Origin: Rhipidocladum racemiflorum
Taxonomy: Eukaryota > Streptophyta > Magnoliopsida > Poales > Poaceae
NCBI GenBank assembly: GCA_036346355.1
Contig: CM070575.1
Location: 61,075,915-61,139,914 of the forward strand
Length of the DNA stretch: 64,000 bases
Direction of reading: 5' to 3'
The notes below the pieces were generated by a model. That model saw nothing but the letters and a program-made list of their open reading frames with translations. It made no database searches and had not been told where the DNA came from. Shown here piece by piece: positions 10,785 through 20,350 of the stretch; the first letter of the stretch is position 1, and every line of letters starts with the position of its first letter. The position numbers were made by a program, and so were the translations under genes.

Positions 10785-11580
10785 GTGTGCCGTCAATGGG
10801 CACAGACATTACTCTATATGACCAAGGTATGCCCCATGAGGGTCGATCGAGCTTTACAAGCCGGTTGCCGCATACCGTAAACGGTCTTGGTACCGCCACC
10901 CTGAGCCAAAAGACTATGGTACGCCCCATGAGGGCGGTGAGCAACAAGCCGGTTGCAGCGCCTTTATGCGGGCGCGGTACCACTCGACCACGAGCCAAAG
11001 ACTATGGTACGCCCCATGAGGGCGGTGAGCAACAAGCGGTTGCAGCGCGCCGTAAGCGAGCGCTGGTACCACTCGACCACGAGCCAAAGACTCTTTATGA
11101 CGCCCATAAGGGCAAGCTGAGCAACAAGCCAGTTGCCGCGCACCGTAAACGGGCGCGGGTACCACTCGGCCACGAGCCAAAAGACCATGGTATGCCCCAT
11201 GTGGGTCAGTCGAGCTTTACAAGCCGATCGCTGCGCACCGTAAATGGGCACGGATACCACTCGGCCACGAGCCAAAAGACTACGGTACGCCCATGAGGAC
11301 AAGCTGAGCAACAAGCCAGTTGCCGCGCACCGTAAATGGGCGCGGGTACCACTCGGCCACGAGCCAAAAGACCATGGTATGCCCCATGTGGGTCGGTCGA
11401 GCTTTACAAGCCGATCGCCGCGCACCGTAAGCGGGCGCGGGTGCTACTCGGCCACGAGCCAAATGACTCATTCAAGGTACGCCCCATGAGGGTCGGTCGA
11501 GCTTCGCAAGCCGATCACCGCGCACCGCAAACGGGCGCGGGTACCACTCGGCCCCGAGCCAACCAACCACGGTGGCCTTA
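10785..11580. repeat. ~92-bp tandem repeat, about 8 copies
   Basis: The anchor GCCCCATG(A/T)GGG or close variants occurs at 10831, 10923, 11011, 11102, 11194, 11289, 11381 and 11481, giving spacings of 88-100 bp. Each unit also has a GAGCAACAAGCC/GAGCTTTACAAGCC block, a CACCGTAAACGGGCGCGGG block and ACCACTCGGCCACGAGCCAA. Some units alternate between two subtypes. Located between the antisense promoter and the 3' LTR; all ORFs across it are shadows. Confidence 0.88.
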
Positions 11581-11669
11581 CCTAACAAGTTCTTTACGAT
11601 CTTTTTTCCACAAAATCTTTATGACAGGATAAGAGGAGGAAATCCGATCCTAAAGCACTTGGGGGCTGC

Positions 11670-12245
11670 TGTGGGATGTCTGAGATAGGGGCCCCGCAAG
11701 TAGGGCCTACACCCGACTGGGCCGAAGGCGGAACAGCAGGCCCAGAGCCCGGAAGCGCCACGATGGGCCCAGGGGATGTCTCGACTTGTTCCCCAAGGCA
11801 GCTCGTCGATCCTTCAGCGAAGCTTCGTGCCATGCCCAGACAACTTGTCGAAAGCGAAGCATGCGGCCGGAAACCTGCAAAGCCTGCAGGCACCGGAACC
11901 TGATGGCGTGTCAGGCGCGGGTCGGGGAAAGCACAACTACCTCTCCAAGACGTAGTGGGGCCAAGCCGATAAGAGACAAAATATGTACTCATGAAGCCAC
12001 CATGTTCAGAGCCAGGTGGCGCCCGCTCGGTGGTATATCCTTCCCCTAGTATAAAAGGGGAAGGGAGAAAGAAAAGAATACAGGCTCATATATCCAAGAA
12101 CAGAGGACTAGGGTATTATCTCCACCGTGAGAGCCCGAACCTGTCTAAAAGAGAGAGATCGCCCTTGCCTCCTGTGTTACCATCTAGCTAAGGTCCCGCA
12201 CGAATCCCCTAGAATCACAAATCTCATTGCCGGCGATCGTCGACA
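11670..12245 (+). repeat. 3' LTR of Tat element
   Basis: 576 bp, starting TGTGGGATGTC after a G-rich tract (CACTTGGGGGCTGC) that may serve as polypurine-like primer, and ending ...CGTCGACA. TATA box at 12050-12056. The last 207 bp match the partial 5' LTR. Confidence 0.88.
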
Positions 12246-12417
12246 TCATCCATGTAAGCTAGGGATACACATAGTTGTCTAGTCGTTCCCGATTTTGCGG
12301 GTTTTGCTATTTTGAGGAGCACCAAGTTTCTTTGCGGGATTGTTTGGAGTAAGTTGAGTAGGGGACAATTTTATTTGGGATCATTCACCCCCCTCTGATC
12401 ACCATCTCAGTCTTTCA
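12246..12417 (+). repeat. Copia LTR remnant (3' end)
   Basis: 172 bp ending TCTTTCA just before the PBS; contains the CACCCCCCTCT phrase common near the ends of copia LTRs. The 5' part lies beyond the Tat element, outside the window. Confidence 0.65.
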
Positions 12418-12419
12418 AT

Positions 12420-12431
12420 TGATATCAGAGC
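12420..12431 (+). other. PBS of SIRE-like copia (initiator Met tRNA type)
   Basis: TGATATCAGAGC, one change from the standard TGGTATCAGAGC complement of initiator Met tRNA. Confidence 0.75.
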
Positions 12432-12472
12432 CCATTTTTCTCTTTTCTAGATGTTGACCGGTCTCAAGAGCC

Positions 12473-14634
12473 ATGGCGACGGACAAGTACTCCACTAAGC
12501 CTCCAATTTTTGCTGGAGTTGATTATCCATTCTGGAAGGTTCGGATGGAGACATACATCACTGCACAGGGCCTTTCTATATGGCAGAAGGTGAAGCTCCC
12601 GTATGAGGTTCCGGCCGATGAGAACGTCAACGCTGCAAACATGGATGACGTTGAGGCCAACGCTAAGGCCAAGAACCTCCTCATACAGGGACTTAGCCAC
12701 AGTGAGTATGATCGCATCTCTCACCTACGATCGGCTCATGAGATCTGGGTGACCCTCAATGCTTACCATGAGGGCACCACTCAGATCAAGTCCGTGAGAC
12801 AGGATCAATTTAAGCGTGACTACAACAAGTTTGAGCAGCATGCTGGTGAGAGCCTTGATGAGTGCTTTGCTCGTTTTGCAAAGATTCTCAGCAATCTTCG
12901 GTCAGTGGGTTGTTCATACACTGATTCGGAGAATGCGAGGCATTTTCTTCGAGCACTTGATCTGAGGATTTGGGAGATGAAGGTAACCACCATCACGGAC
13001 CATACGGACTTGTCGACCTTGACTCTTGAAAGGTTGTATTCCTGCCTCAAGACTCATGAGCTCGACATCGTCGCTCGCAGGATGAAGTCCCAAACGATGG
13101 AATTGGTTACCAATCCCACTGGGTCTTCCTCTTCTGAACCCCCTCTTGACTTCTCTTCTGGCTTCTCTCTTTCGGCTCTCTGCGACATAAGCGATGACAT
13201 TCTGGAACAATTTCCAGAAAACGAGCTTGCTCTTGTCGCTCGCAAGTTTTCAAACATTTACAAGAGAGTGAGAGATAGGAAGAGGAGCGGCACGATCACT
13301 TGCTTCGAGTGTGGTGGCCCCAACCACGTTCGAGCAAATTACCCCAAGCTGGAGAAGGGCAAGAATGAACATGGCGGTGCGAGCAAGAATGACTACATCA
13401 ACAAGAACCGCAACAAGAAGCCTCCAGCTCGCGAGCCGGCGCAAGAGAAGAAGCAGTGCAAGTTCGCCAAGGGCAAGAAGCTCTTTCACCGTGTCCTTGC
13501 CTCGCTCGACGACCTTGACCTCTCTGACACGGAGACATGGAGCGATGAGGACGAGGATGAATCGAAAGAGAAGGTGAAGGGCGGTGATGACTTCTCCGGC
13601 ATGTGCTTCATGGCCTCCAATGCCATGGAAGTACCCGACACTGAGCTGTACAGCGACATGGAGGAGGTACCTTTTTATGACGAGCTCCATGATGCTTTTA
13701 TCAAACTAGGAAAATTTCATTCGAAGTCTAGAGCTAGGTGTTTGGATCTAGAGAAGGAAGTAGGTACCTTATCTCGGGAGTTAGCTTCACTTAGATCTTA
13801 TTCCTCCCGAGACTCTGATAGCTGTACTTTGTGTGATGCTTTGCTTGTGGAGTTGGAGAACCTAAGGACTCTACATGATAGTGTGGTTTCTGATCTTGAG
13901 TCACTTAGGTCGAAGGATGCTAGTACATGTCTAGTAGATCCTATTCCTGTTGATGCTAGTTTTCTTCACACTCACACAAATGCATCATGTGCTAATTGCC
14001 CTAAGCTTCTCACTGAAATTGATGCCAAGAGTTGTCACCTTAGGAAGCTATCTCCTAGAAATGATGAACTTGAAAAGCATGCTTCTAAGGACCCAATCAG
14101 CTCATGTGAGGGCTGTATGCAACTAAAAAATGCTTATGATGATTTGGTGCTTGAAAACTCAAAATTTGCTAAGGATCTACTAGCTAAGTCACAAAATGGT
14201 TGCATGCTGTGTGTTGGGGTAGCAGAGGACATGAATTAAATTCATGTAGAGCTTAGGAAGAAGCTCAAAGCCCAGGTGGGTAGGATTAGAAACTCTCCCT
14301 GTGTTTCTTGCGAGTCCCTCAAGATTGAGGCTACTTTTTATAGGGAGAGAATTGATCGTTCAGTTCACTCTTCTCCATCTGGATCTTCCCCTGCTACTCC
14401 TTCCCCTTGCACTTCTTGTGCCTCACTTTTTTGAGAGTGTCAATACCTTATGAGCACTCTCGAGAAGTTTGTTGCAGGTAAGAAGAAGCTCAATCTTATC
14501 CTAGATCAGTCCAAGATTAGCAGATTCAATCAAGGTCTAGGGTTTGATGCCTTGGAGCATACACGAGCGCATCCACCCACTGTTATGCGTGCCTCCAAGA
14601 GCGGAGAGATAGTGGTGGCTCCACAGGTGTGCAC
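12473..14634 (+). pseudogene. gag: SIRE-like copia gag (N-terminal and middle parts)
   Basis: The first 588 codons (12473-14239) are open. The N-terminus (PPIFAGVDYPFWKVRME) and UBN2-type Gag domain fill residues ~10-230. A zinc knuckle CFECGGPNHVRANY follows at ~13300-13345, with the last Cys replaced by Tyr. The rest (residues ~330-588) is acidic and coiled-coil-rich with paired Cys motifs (CTLCDAL, CANCPKL, CEGCMQL, CMLCVG), typical of the long SIRE gag. An in-frame TAA ends the ORF at 14237; the frame continues and meets TGA at 14432, then is open to the array insertion at 14634. The start ATG lies ~40 bp after the PBS. Confidence 0.85.
14630..14634. repeat. Target site duplication TGCAC, left
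   Basis: Matches 45474-45478 on the far side of the array; it lies in the SIRE-like gag. Confidence 0.9.
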
Positions 14635-15047
14635 TGTAACACCCCAAAATTTTGCTTTTCTTAAATTCATGTGTGATTTGGCACTTTGGTGAATTTTTGG
14701 AATTTTCTGGAATTTATTTGGATTTATTTGGGATTTATTTGAATTTATTCCATTTTGAAATAATTGAAGAATTTAATTTTGCAAATAAATTTTTGATGGA
14801 AATATTTTATTTGAGTCCAAGATGATCCAAAGTATTTTCCAGAATTTTTCTGGAATTTTTCTGAGTCATTTGCTATTTTTAATGAATTAAATGAATTACT
14901 AGGAATTATTTTAAATATTAAATCGCTGGAAAATCAAACTCGGGTCAAGTATCGTTCATCCGATCGAGCCCGAGTCGACTCGTGTTCGAGTCCGACCCGA
15001 GCCACGTGACTCGGCCGAACCCACTCCTAACTCCTAATCAATCCCAA

Positions 15048-15069
15048 CCGTTGGATCAAGATCCAACGG
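15048..15069. repeat. Perfect palindrome in LTR 1
   Basis: Arms CCGTTGGATC / GATCCAACGG with a 2-nt centre. Related palindromes occur at 15657-15678 (one mismatch) and 15730-15751 (arms CCGTTGATTT / AAATCAACGG), with CACGTG boxes close by. They recur in LTRs 2-4, some of them damaged. Confidence 0.8.
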
Positions 15070-15252
15070 CCGAGATCCGCCGACCCGACCCGAGCCGTAT
15101 CCGGCCGGATCCGATCGCGCCCGTCGCGATCGGGGCCGTTGATCGCGCCACGTGGGCGGCTGCGATTGCGTCGTCTCCGCTGAGTCCGAGCCGGACTCGC
15201 GGTGAGAGCGCGCCGTGGCAAACTAGGGTTCCGCCGAGCACGCCTCCGGGGC

Positions 15253-15259
15253 TATTTAA
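15253..15259 (+). promoter_or_regulatory. TATA-like box of Tekay LTR 1
   Basis: TATTTAA within GGCTATTTAATGCC, at the edge of the GC-rich block. Conserved at 24365, 33473 and 42637 in the sister LTRs and at 46900 in diverged LTR E. Confidence 0.6.
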
Positions 15260-16129
15260 TGCCGGATCGCACCGAGATCGCCATCCCACGCCGGTCCGAA
15301 ACCCTAGCTCACGCCGCTAGGATCCCCACCGTCTCGGCTGCTATTGCTCGCCGGAGTTGGTAAAGCACTCGCCGCGGTTTCGCCACCGTTTCGCCACCGT
15401 CGCCATCCTCCGCCGACGTTGACCCAGATCGCATCCCTTGCGTCAAAGCGCACTGCGTGCCTACCATCCACTTCGCCGAGGAGCCCTGCGGCGCCATGGC
15501 GTGTCATCGCCATCGACTCCCGGCCGCGCCAAGCCGCCGTGACGCCATTGCCGTCGCCGAGCCATCTCGGTAATCCGATCAAGATCGCGCGATCCGAGAT
15601 CTTGCCACGTCATCGCGCGGTGAGGTTTCGTTATTTATCTCTAGATCCAATCTCAACCATTGGATCTAAATCCAACGGTCCAGATTAACTGCGTTCACCC
15701 CAAACGCGCGTAACACCAGATCCAATGGGCCGTTGATTTTCAAATCAACGGTCTAGATCTAGCCACGTGGCGAAGGCCAACCGCCGCGATCGGCCGGTCG
15801 GCGCCAGCGCATGAGAACGCGTGTCTCGACACGCCGAGCCCATGTCGGCCGCCAAAGCACCATGGCGTCACAATGACGTCATGGCGAACCCGCTGTCGCC
15901 AGCTGTCGGCGGTGTCTTGGCGTCGTCAAGAATGACGTCACCCGAGTGGACCCACATGTCGGGCTCTCGTGGAGCCGTGGGCCGAGTCCACCGTGGACCC
16001 GAGCCGAAGCGTGGACCAAGTCCATGGACCGGTGACGTCGACCAGCCAATCGAGCCGACACGTGTCCATGCCGACGCAATAATTAATTTCCAAAAGAAAA
16101 TGATTTATTAATTCGAAATATTGATTCAA

Positions 16130-16420
16130 AATTTAGATTCAAACTTCAAACGCTTATAACTTTCGCGTTTCAACTCCGATTTGAGTGATTCAAATTTCTA
16201 AATTTGTATAAAATTGAGATCTACCTAAATATAAATTTTATTTAATTTTTGGACTAAAGTTTTTCTCTGAAATATTATTTAATTGATTATTTAAACTTTA
16301 AATAATCATAACTTTTATGCTTTAACTCCAAATTTGTGATTCCAGTTTCTAAAAATCCAGAAAATTATGTTCTCTCTGTTTATGGATTTTATTTGGAGTT
16401 TTGGGATCTTTTTGCCTAGT
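16130..16420. repeat. Two-copy ~151-bp tandem duplication in LTR 1
   Basis: The block CTTATAACTTTCGCG...AACTCCGATTTGAGTG (from 16154) is echoed by ATCATAACTTTTATG...AACTCCAAATTTGTG (from 16305). The same two-copy arrangement exists in LTRs 2-4 and in LTR E (about 48058 and 48211). Confidence 0.7.
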
Positions 16421-16457
16421 GTTTATTTGTGTATTTGCTATTTGCACGCTTTACGAG

Positions 16458-16539
16458 TAGACGTTGAAGTGCCGGAAGGATTCAAGGAGAAGTGTTGACT
16501 CAGATCCAACTCAAGACCAAGAACAAGTACTTTTTGAAG
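16458..16539 (+). other. Candidate internal coding exon in LTR 1
   Basis: Preceded by a T-rich tract and TACGAG (acceptor AG at 16456-16457), followed by GCAAGT, a consensus-like GC 5' splice site (AAG|GCAAGT). LTR 1 has 82 nt, but comparison with LTR E (84 nt) points to two single-base losses. The frame encodes an acidic Glu/Gln-rich segment beginning VDVEVPEG. Differences from LTR E fall mostly at third codon positions. Its split-codon phases (2 nt in, 1 nt out) match exon 17719-17777. Sequence comparison only; no transcript evidence. Confidence 0.5.
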
Positions 16540-17718
16540 GCAAGTTGTGCTTTGACCATGTTGATCCTATTTCGAAAATCTATTTTGATTTAAACTATTG
16601 CATGCTAGTTCAATTAGAAAGATACTTTGTTTAAACATGGGGTTAGATAAATACCAATTTGCTATATGACACCTTGATTACTTAAGTATGTGCCATGACC
16701 CTTTGTCACCCTAGTTGTGGTTTACTAGTTGGACATTATTAAATTGCCAACATGGGTTTAGACCGTTGTAGTATGTCGCTTAGACACCTTTCGTGCTCAT
16801 GACATGATTTTGGACAATCAAATGCTAATATGGACTTAATGATATATTGAACCTGTTTTGGAAAAGTATCATGTGATGTTGATGGCACGTGGTGCATGGT
16901 AATCAATCGGGTTTGATAAACGATTTCGGCCGGGGCATGTGGCAAGAGTAATCAGTGGGCCAGTTGTGGCATTGGGAGTGTTGATTTGGTTTTTCGGGTA
17001 GTCTTGCCCTGGTCACTCTAAGGACTTAACCTTGCAAGCCTTTGAACTGGTCATACTTGCAACCACATGGGTGGAATGGGACGGCCCTAGTTGACTAAGT
17101 CGCTAAGGACTCACTTGTGGAGCCTCAGGGTGTCGATTACACCGTTTGTGTGATTGTACGGAGCGTATCGTGGTGTGGCCAGGTACCCATCTAACGGTGT
17201 GTTGGTCCCATACTTCGCCTTGGCTAAGGGAAGGGATGGTGTAGAGCACGTCTGGAGAGGACCACTGTGTTGTTTGAGGCTTAGAAAGGCTTTGTTACGG
17301 AACTTCGCCTTTGTGGTGTTTGACCGTATCTTGTGGGTAAAGTGCATAACCTCTGCAGAGTGTAGAATCTATTTGAATAAGCCGAGTCCACGATCGACAA
17401 TGCTCGGGAATTACAATCAAGGGGTAGACTTTACGAAAATAACTTGGTTTTGAAAAGATGGGTTGGTTTAACAAGGAAGATGATGGAATTATGGTTTAGG
17501 ATGGGAAAAATGTTTGTTAAACTTCTTGAAAAGTTATTTATGCTTTACTTATTTCTACTGCTTTCGAATCTACTTTTATTACTTGTCAAAAGTCACATTT
17601 CGCAAATATACCCTGAGCTATTCCTTTGTACCAAGCCATGCATATAGTATATTAGCTTGCATTCTGTGCATGACTTGCTGAGTACCAAGAACTCACCCTT
17701 GCCTCAACACAATACCAG

Positions 17719-17777
17719 TTGAAGAGGAGACTACGCCAGTTTCGGAGGAGGAGTTCCAAGAGGACCCGTCTACTTAG
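17719..17777 (+). other. Candidate terminal coding exon in LTR 1
   Basis: Follows the acceptor CAACACAATACCAG. Joined to the G at 16539 it reads Val then EEETTPVSEEEFQEDPST and TAG (17775-17777). The stop and reading frame are preserved in LTR 4; LTRs 2 and 3 differ at CAG/CTG sites. AATAAA follows ~160 bp later. Confidence 0.48.
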
Positions 17778-17933
17778 GGATGCGAGCCCAGTCAGTTGCC
17801 TGTGGTATACTGGATGGCGCCACAGTTTATTTGATTTTCATTTCTTTGTTATTTCTCTTTTAATAAGTTTCGCCTTGCAAGGCATATATATTTGTAACTT
17901 GGCCATAAGGTCGAGTAACCCTTTGATTATTTA

Positions 17934-17939
17934 AATAAA
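17934..17939 (+). terminator. Poly(A) signal in LTR 1
   Basis: AATAAA in TATTTAAATAAAGTAC, ~130 bp before the LTR end; present in LTRs 2-4 at 27052, 36193 and 45341. Confidence 0.6.
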
Positions 17940-18070
17940 GTACTTTGATAGTATCGTTTGGTATGATTGTGATATATACCGATGTTAAGACTGTGTGCAC
18001 TAAGCGCGTTCTGGACTAGTGCGTGAATACACAGAGGGTCCGGATTTGCAAATTCGGGTCCCGACAGAGG

Positions 18071-18082
18071 TGGTATCGAGCC
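18071..18082 (+). other. PBS, Tekay copy A
   Basis: TGGTATCGAGCC, i.e. the Met-tRNA PBS TGGTATCAGAGCC lacking one A at the CAG. Copy B (27190) shows the same loss; copy C (36330) is intact. Confidence 0.85.
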
Positions 18083-18284
18083 ATACTTGACCTGTAGGCT
18101 CAACCCTAGCTAGAATGGTCGTAGTGAGGATAAAACCTATTTTCTAAAGCTAAAAATTTGTGAAGATAAGAAATGACCTCTCAACTTATCCCCTTCTCTC
18201 TTTTCTTGTCTCTTGCTGAAATTATCCCTTACCTTGTCACAATTTAAAAATTGCGAGTTCTTACGTAAAGCACTCTTGTGACAG
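18083..18284 (+). other. Leader before orf0, copy A
   Basis: Short untranslated leader with a T/C-rich stretch (CTTCTCTCTTTTCTTGTCTC); nothing else supported. The same leader occurs in copies B and C. Confidence 0.5.
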
Positions 18285-19054
18285 ATGGAGGAAGAGTTCA
18301 ACTACGTTGATCTCGGGAGTTGGTCACGCCCGCGGAACTTTGGCATATGCTACTGCACTCTCGGAGATTTTGAGAAGCCCCAATACCAAGTGGAAGTGAT
18401 CGGACAAGCGGGAGTGATCAAGGCTTGTGACGTGAGGATTGAGGTACCGCTAGGAAAAGGGCCAGTGCAATCGCTCGATACATCTGCCTTTGCCAGGAGA
18501 TCTACAATGCAGATGGGTATCCAAGAAGTATCACGACGAGCAATGCGGCACATTACCCGTATCTACGCCAGAGAATTGGAGAGCACGGTGTTCCGTTATC
18601 ATCCGCGCAGCGATAACCTTCTCGACCCGAAGGAGATTCAGGATGAGGATGCCACGGTTACACAGTTGGCACGATTTGTCGTCGCCCAGGAGGATGTACT
18701 AGATAATTCTAGCAAGGAGCTACGTAAGGCCCGCAGGAGATCACGGCGAGAGAAGAACAGATGGCGGGAAGCTCAAGAGTATGTGGCACACCTTCTACGA
18801 AGGATTGACGAGTTGGAGATGACTTTGTACGGACCAGACCAGAGCCAAGATTTGAGCTACACGAGCGAGATCCAGAGGAGTCGATCTCGATGAGGACACC
18901 GCTTCTTCGACTACCACGAGAGGACACAGCTTGCCGGACATGGCGATCGTTTGGCGCTGTGCCAAAGACCGTGCACTGTGCCGTGGAGGTTTTCTCGATG
19001 AGTGAGCATAGGTTCTATAGTGAGACTCCTTCGCCGAGTCGAGTCATAGAGTAA
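18285..19054 (+). pseudogene. Extra ORF upstream of gag (orf0), copy A
   Basis: Open from ATG 18285 for 202 codons to TGA 18893; comparison with copy C indicates that the original frame ran on to ~19054. The N-terminus is acidic (MEEEFNYVDLG), the middle contains RRAMRHITRIYARELE, residues ~135-185 form a highly charged probable coiled coil (RKARRRSRREKNRWREAQEY...LLRRIDELEM), and the C-terminus is acidic and Ser/Thr-rich. No known enzyme motif is visible. A comparable extra ORF before gag (orf0) has been described for rice Tekay-type elements RIRE3/RIRE8; the function is unknown. ATG directly follows TTGTGACAG, which could also act as a splice acceptor. Confidence 0.65.
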
Positions 19055-19282
19055 AGAGTCACCCTTTAGGCGTTAGACTCCGTGAGTTAGTTCGATTTGG
19101 ATTTTCATTGTTTCTTTGAGTGTGCAAGATGTGTTGCAAGGCCCTTAGGCATTGTAAGCAGCCATACCAAGTTATTAATAATAAAGTTGGACCTTAAGGC
19201 TACACCTTTGCCCCGCATAAGTTCCATATTACTTGTCTATTCTTGTTTCCCTCTCATCTCTAAACCTAGAGCAAATCGACAG
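19055..19282 (+). other. Spacer between orf0 and gag, copy A
   Basis: Contains TTATTAATAATAAAG and a T/C-rich run (CTTGTTTCCCTCTCATC) just before gag, which could serve as internal leader or splice acceptor. No gene. Confidence 0.5.
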
Positions 19283-20350
19283 ATGGTGAACACCCGTGGA
19301 AACTTGGGAAGCAATGGGAGTGGATCTCGCCAGCCAGAAAACCCCAATGATGGAGCACCAAAGCACCACCAGTTGATATGCAGAGTTTTGGAGCCTTTCT
19401 TGCTGCCCAGACTCGGTTGATGCATGCTATGATGCAACAAATGCAGCACGTCATCGCCAGGCCACGCTAATCAAGTTAATCAGGGCCACGCCAGAATACA
19501 AGGCTGTCGAGTTCATGAGAACTCACCCACCCACTTTCTCCTGGGAATGCCAATCCATTGGAGGCCGATGATTGGTTAAGATCAATCGAGAGGAAGCTAC
19601 ACATAGCTCAATGCATAGGGAATGAGAAGGTACTTTACGCTTCTCATCACCGAAGGAACAAATGCCGAATGGTGGGAGAACTTCGTACACGCAGAGAACC
19701 CTCAAGATATCACTTGGGAAGAGTTCACCAACGCATTCGACAGATCACGTGCCTGAAGGAATCATGGACCTTAAGAAGGAGGAGTTCAGAGCATCAAGCA
19801 AGGTAATCACCAAAGGCCGACTACCTGAACAAGTTCACCCAGCCTAGCACGCTACGCACCGAGGATGTAGCGACAGATAAATCCGCATACCTCGTTTATG
19901 AAGGGACTTAACTCAGGATTGCAAGTAGGGTTGATCACCCACACCTTTCCGCATTTCCAAGAATTGGTGAATAAGGCGCTTATTCTTGAGGACAAGCGCA
20001 AGGAACCGGATGAGAACAGAAGCGCAGGATGCAACAAAGCAAGGATCACGCCAGGAACGCAATAAACGCTTGAGAGTTGCACCAAATCAATTCTTCGTAT
20101 TCCAACCACGAGAATGCAACGAGGACACCACCCCAGCACCAAGACCTGCCAATCGGAACTATCGACTCCCGGCCCCGCTAGAAACACTACTCCGTGCAAA
20201 CAAGAAGGAACAGTGAGGCGCCGTTACAATCGCGAACGAGCCGTGACACTTTGCCAACAGCTTGTCCGAAGAAGACAGCGAGGAGCGACCCGGGCCGCTT
20301 CAACCTAGGAACCACCCAGCTAGGACGCCAAGACCAGGAGCCACACCCTG
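19283..20350 (+). pseudogene. gag: Tekay gag, copy A
   Basis: Starts MVNTRGNLGSNGSGSR at 19283. Recognisable blocks in shifting frames: MHAMMQQMQHV (~19420), PPTFSWEC/EADDWLRSIERKLHIAQ (~19530-19620), the VPEGIMDLKKEEFR region (~19745-19790) and NKALILEDKRKE (~19970-20010). Frameshifts are frequent and almost all sit at CAG/CTG sites that differ between copies A, B and C. It is therefore uncertain how much of the damage is biological. Confidence 0.8.

Larger units (their letters stand above)
1..12245 (+). mobile_element. Tat/Retand-lineage Ty3-gypsy LTR retrotransposon
   Basis: Element with a partial 5' LTR (1-213), PBS-like site, gag, protease, RT, two RNase H domains, integrase, a 5.5-kb 3' region carrying antisense genes and tandem repeats, and a full 3' LTR (11670-12245). 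Order PR-RT-RH-RH-IN places it in Ty3-gypsy; the second RNase H after the retroviral one, the CPFH-type knuckle and the antisense genes downstream of IN are hallmarks of the plant Tat/Retand lineage. The right end lies in the LTR of a SIRE-like copia element, so this is a nested insertion. The left end is outside the window, so the target duplication (TCATC expected on the right) cannot be verified. Coding capacity is broken by at least five stops and several frameshifts. Confidence 0.93.
12246..14634 (+). mobile_element. SIRE-like Ty1-copia element, left part
   Basis: Contains the 3' end of an LTR, a PBS and a long gag of the SIRE/Maximus type. It is cut on the left by the Tat insertion and on the right by the Tekay array; its sequence resumes at 45474 and continues to 46285, where LTR E cuts it again. 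Removing the array and one copy of TGCAC restores the reading frame across the junction (PQVC from the left, TTVFRSAG from the right). Confidence 0.88.
14635..18066 (+). repeat. Tekay LTR 1
   Basis: 3432 bp, TGTAACACCCC...GGTCCCGACA. Sub-structure: AT-rich start, GC-rich block with palindromes and CACGTG boxes, TATTTAA box, AT-rich duplicated block (16130-16420), candidate exon 16458-16539, long unannotated stretch, candidate exon 17719-17777 and AATAAA at 17934. No conventional host gene. Confidence 0.93.

Noticed and set aside
10785..11580. CRISPR-like regular repeats
   Set aside because: Units are head-to-tail with no unique spacers, in a plant retrotransposon.
10787..11632. Repetitive ORFs on both strands over the Tat tandem repeats
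   Set aside because: Every frame echoes the ~92-bp unit and no frame is maintained through all units.
15821..16111. ORFs of 60-100 codons in the GC-rich parts of Tekay LTRs, both strands
   Set aside because: High GC lowers stop frequency, and the frames are not preserved between LTRs 1-4. Only the short exon candidates keep phase across families.
16540..18290. Splicing of the LTR candidate exon directly onto orf0 via TTGTGACAG|ATGG
   Set aside because: A phase-1 donor joined there would put orf0 out of frame. It could still be a non-coding join, so it was not claimed.
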